Assembly (NCBI RefSeq): GCF_012163145.1
Contig: NZ_JAAVTX010000002.1
Location: 248,001-312,000, forward strand
Origin: Falsiroseomonas frigidaquae
GTDB taxonomy: Bacteria > Pseudomonadota > Alphaproteobacteria > Acetobacterales > Acetobacteraceae
DNA length: 64,000 nt
Direction of reading: 5' to 3'
The notes below the pieces were generated by a model, which saw only the letters and a program-made list of their open reading frames with translations, was not told the origin of the DNA and ran no database searches. Position numbers and translations under genes: made by a program. Of this stretch, positions 63,243-64,000 are shown in pieces; the stretch's first letter is position 1, and the number at the start of each line of letters is the position of its first letter.

Positions 63243-63281
63243 TCACACGGGTGCGTCACACGGGCGCATCACACGGGCGCA
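63243..63281. repeat. 13-bp tandem repeat (3 copies) at the end of the NADH dehydrogenase gene
   Basis: TCACACGGG(T/C)GC(G/A) occurs at 63243-63255, 63256-63268 and 63269-63281. The third copy includes the stop codon and the last residues (DAPV) of the oxidoreductase gene. Likely a slippage-born duplication. Confidence 0.8.
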
Positions 63282-64000
63282 TCGCTGGGCGGACGGCGGG
63301 AGGGGGCGGTGATGAGCCGCGCGCCGCGCTGGAAGGTCAGGTAGCTCCACAGCCATTCGAAGGAGACGACGACGCGGCTGCGGAAGCCGACCAGGAAATA
63401 GACATGCGCGATGCCCCAGAACCACCAGCCGATCAGGCCGGTGAGCCTGAAGCGCCCCAGCGCCACCACGGCGGAGCGCCGGCCGATCGTCGCCAGCTCC
63501 CCCTGGTGGCGGTAGCGGAAGGCGCCGGGTGCCGTACGGCCCGCGGCGCGCGCGGCCAGCAGGCGGCCGACATGGCGGCCCATCTGCTTGGCGGCCGGCG
63601 CGGTGCCCGGCACCGGCTTGCCCTCCGCATCCTTGGCCTGCACCAGGTCGCCCACGGCGAAGACCTCCGGCAGGCCTGGCAGGGACAAATCCGGCCCGAC
63701 CTCAAGCCGCCCTGCCCGGCCCGGCTGCACGCCCAGCCACTGCGCGGCCGGGGAGGCGACGACTCCCGCGGCCCAGACCACGGTGCTGGCGGGGAAGCGA
63801 TCCTCGCCGCAGGTGACGCCGGCCTCGTCGCAGAGCGTGACCTTGCGGCCGGTCAGCACCTGAACGCCCTTGGCTTCCAGCGACCGCCGCGCGGTCTCGC
63901 CCAGATCCTCGGGGAAGGTGGACAGCACGCGCTCGCCGGCTTCCAGCAGGATGATGCGCGCCATCTCCGGCCTGATGCGGCGGAATTCGCGGGACATCGC
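63269..64000 (-). CDS. Type II NADH dehydrogenase (C-terminal part; 5' end beyond the window)
   Basis: About 243 residues are visible; the frame is open to base 64000, so the N-terminal FAD-binding part is outside. Present are RIILLEAGERVL (second nucleotide-binding region), TVVWAAGVVASPAAQWLG, the FAD-contacting VFAVGDLVQAKD and TAPAAKQMGRHVG. The C-terminal amphipathic/hydrophobic tail (LTGLIGWWFWGIAHVYFLVGF) binds the membrane as in NDH-2 proteins. It transfers electrons from NADH to quinone without proton pumping. Its 3' end is bounded by the 13-bp repeats. Confidence 0.9.
   Translation of the reverse strand, partial: AMSREFRRIRPEMARIILLEAGERVLSTFPEDLGETARRSLEAKGVQVLTGRKVTLCDEAGVTCGEDRFPASTVVWAAGVVASPAAQWLGVQPGRAGRLEVGPDLSLPGLPEVFAVGDLVQAKDAEGKPVPGTAPAAKQMGRHVGRLLAARAAGRTAPGAFRYRHQGELATIGRRSAVVALGRFRLTGLIGWWFWGIAHVYFLVGFRSRVVVSFEWLWSYLTFQRGARLITAPSRRPPSDAPV

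Overview
The window is very GC-rich, densely packed DNA with strong alphaproteobacterial character: a four-gene aapJQMP-type amino-acid transporter, an EcfG-like general-stress promoter, a stress trio (DUF3618 protein, holin-like DUF1469 protein, helix-rich protein) and long spurious antisense frames. Codon choice and gene content fit a Rhodospirillales/Acetobacteraceae-type bacterium (Roseomonas-like). This placement is inference; there is no rRNA or other marker. I saw no tRNA, rRNA, IS element, integrase or CRISPR array.

Layout. 1-895: 3' part of an acyl-CoA/4-coumarate-CoA ligase entering from the left. 909-2474: cytoplasmic-sensing chemoreceptor with a C-terminal PilZ domain. 2696-13282: one uninterrupted gas-vesicle operon of 14 genes, mostly with stop/start overlaps: unknown 229-aa protein, gvpN, small coiled-coil protein, gvpO, gvpJ, gvpH, gvpF/L, gvpG, a Cdc48-type double AAA ATPase, a GvpF/L protein ending in a J-domain-like HPD segment, a third gvpF/L, a gvpS-type gene, gvpK, and a large membrane-anchored coiled-coil protein with 32-residue repeats. 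No canonical GvpA shell gene or GvpC is present in the window. 13272-17435: secreted RTX-type phosphatase/5'-nucleotidase. 17812-26953: outer-membrane factor, adaptor and two RND pumps (MdtABC-like). 26999-29939: PadR regulator, flavoprotein and MFS transporter rich in vicinal cysteines, possibly a metalloid-resistance module. 29924-32105: cysteine hydrolase, isocitrate-lyase-superfamily enzyme and chorismate mutase. 32190-36613: aapJQMP. 36789-48004: pgm, M3 oligopeptidase, HerA-like ATPase, chalcone-isomerase-like Tat protein, fused dihydroxyacetone kinase and an Mla-type lipid-transport operon whose ATPase subunit has lost its catalytic motifs. 48102-52536: YihY/BrkB membrane protein, peptide-type solute-binding protein, class II amidotransferase, TetR regulator. 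52585-54924: stress trio. 55239-61373: small acidic protein, a 31-bp tandem repeat, CheR-PAS, CheB and hybrid histidine kinase. 61405-64000: membrane protein plus Zn-alcohol dehydrogenase pair and the C-terminal part of a type II NADH dehydrogenase.

The most interesting signals are: (i) the gas-vesicle operon, which combines two chaperone-like modules (Cdc48 ATPase, GvpF/L with a J-like domain) with a possible new coiled-coil component, beside a ligase that may belong to photoactive-yellow-protein chromophore synthesis; (ii) a structured intergenic element found twice (31694-31787 and 49259-49346), with three hairpins whose stems differ in sequence but stay paired, both times between convergent genes; (iii) the Cys-pair-rich PadR/flavoprotein/MFS module, with an inverted repeat sitting exactly in its promoter spacer; (iv) the degenerate Mla ATPase; and (v) the 31-bp minisatellite in front of the CheR-PAS gene.
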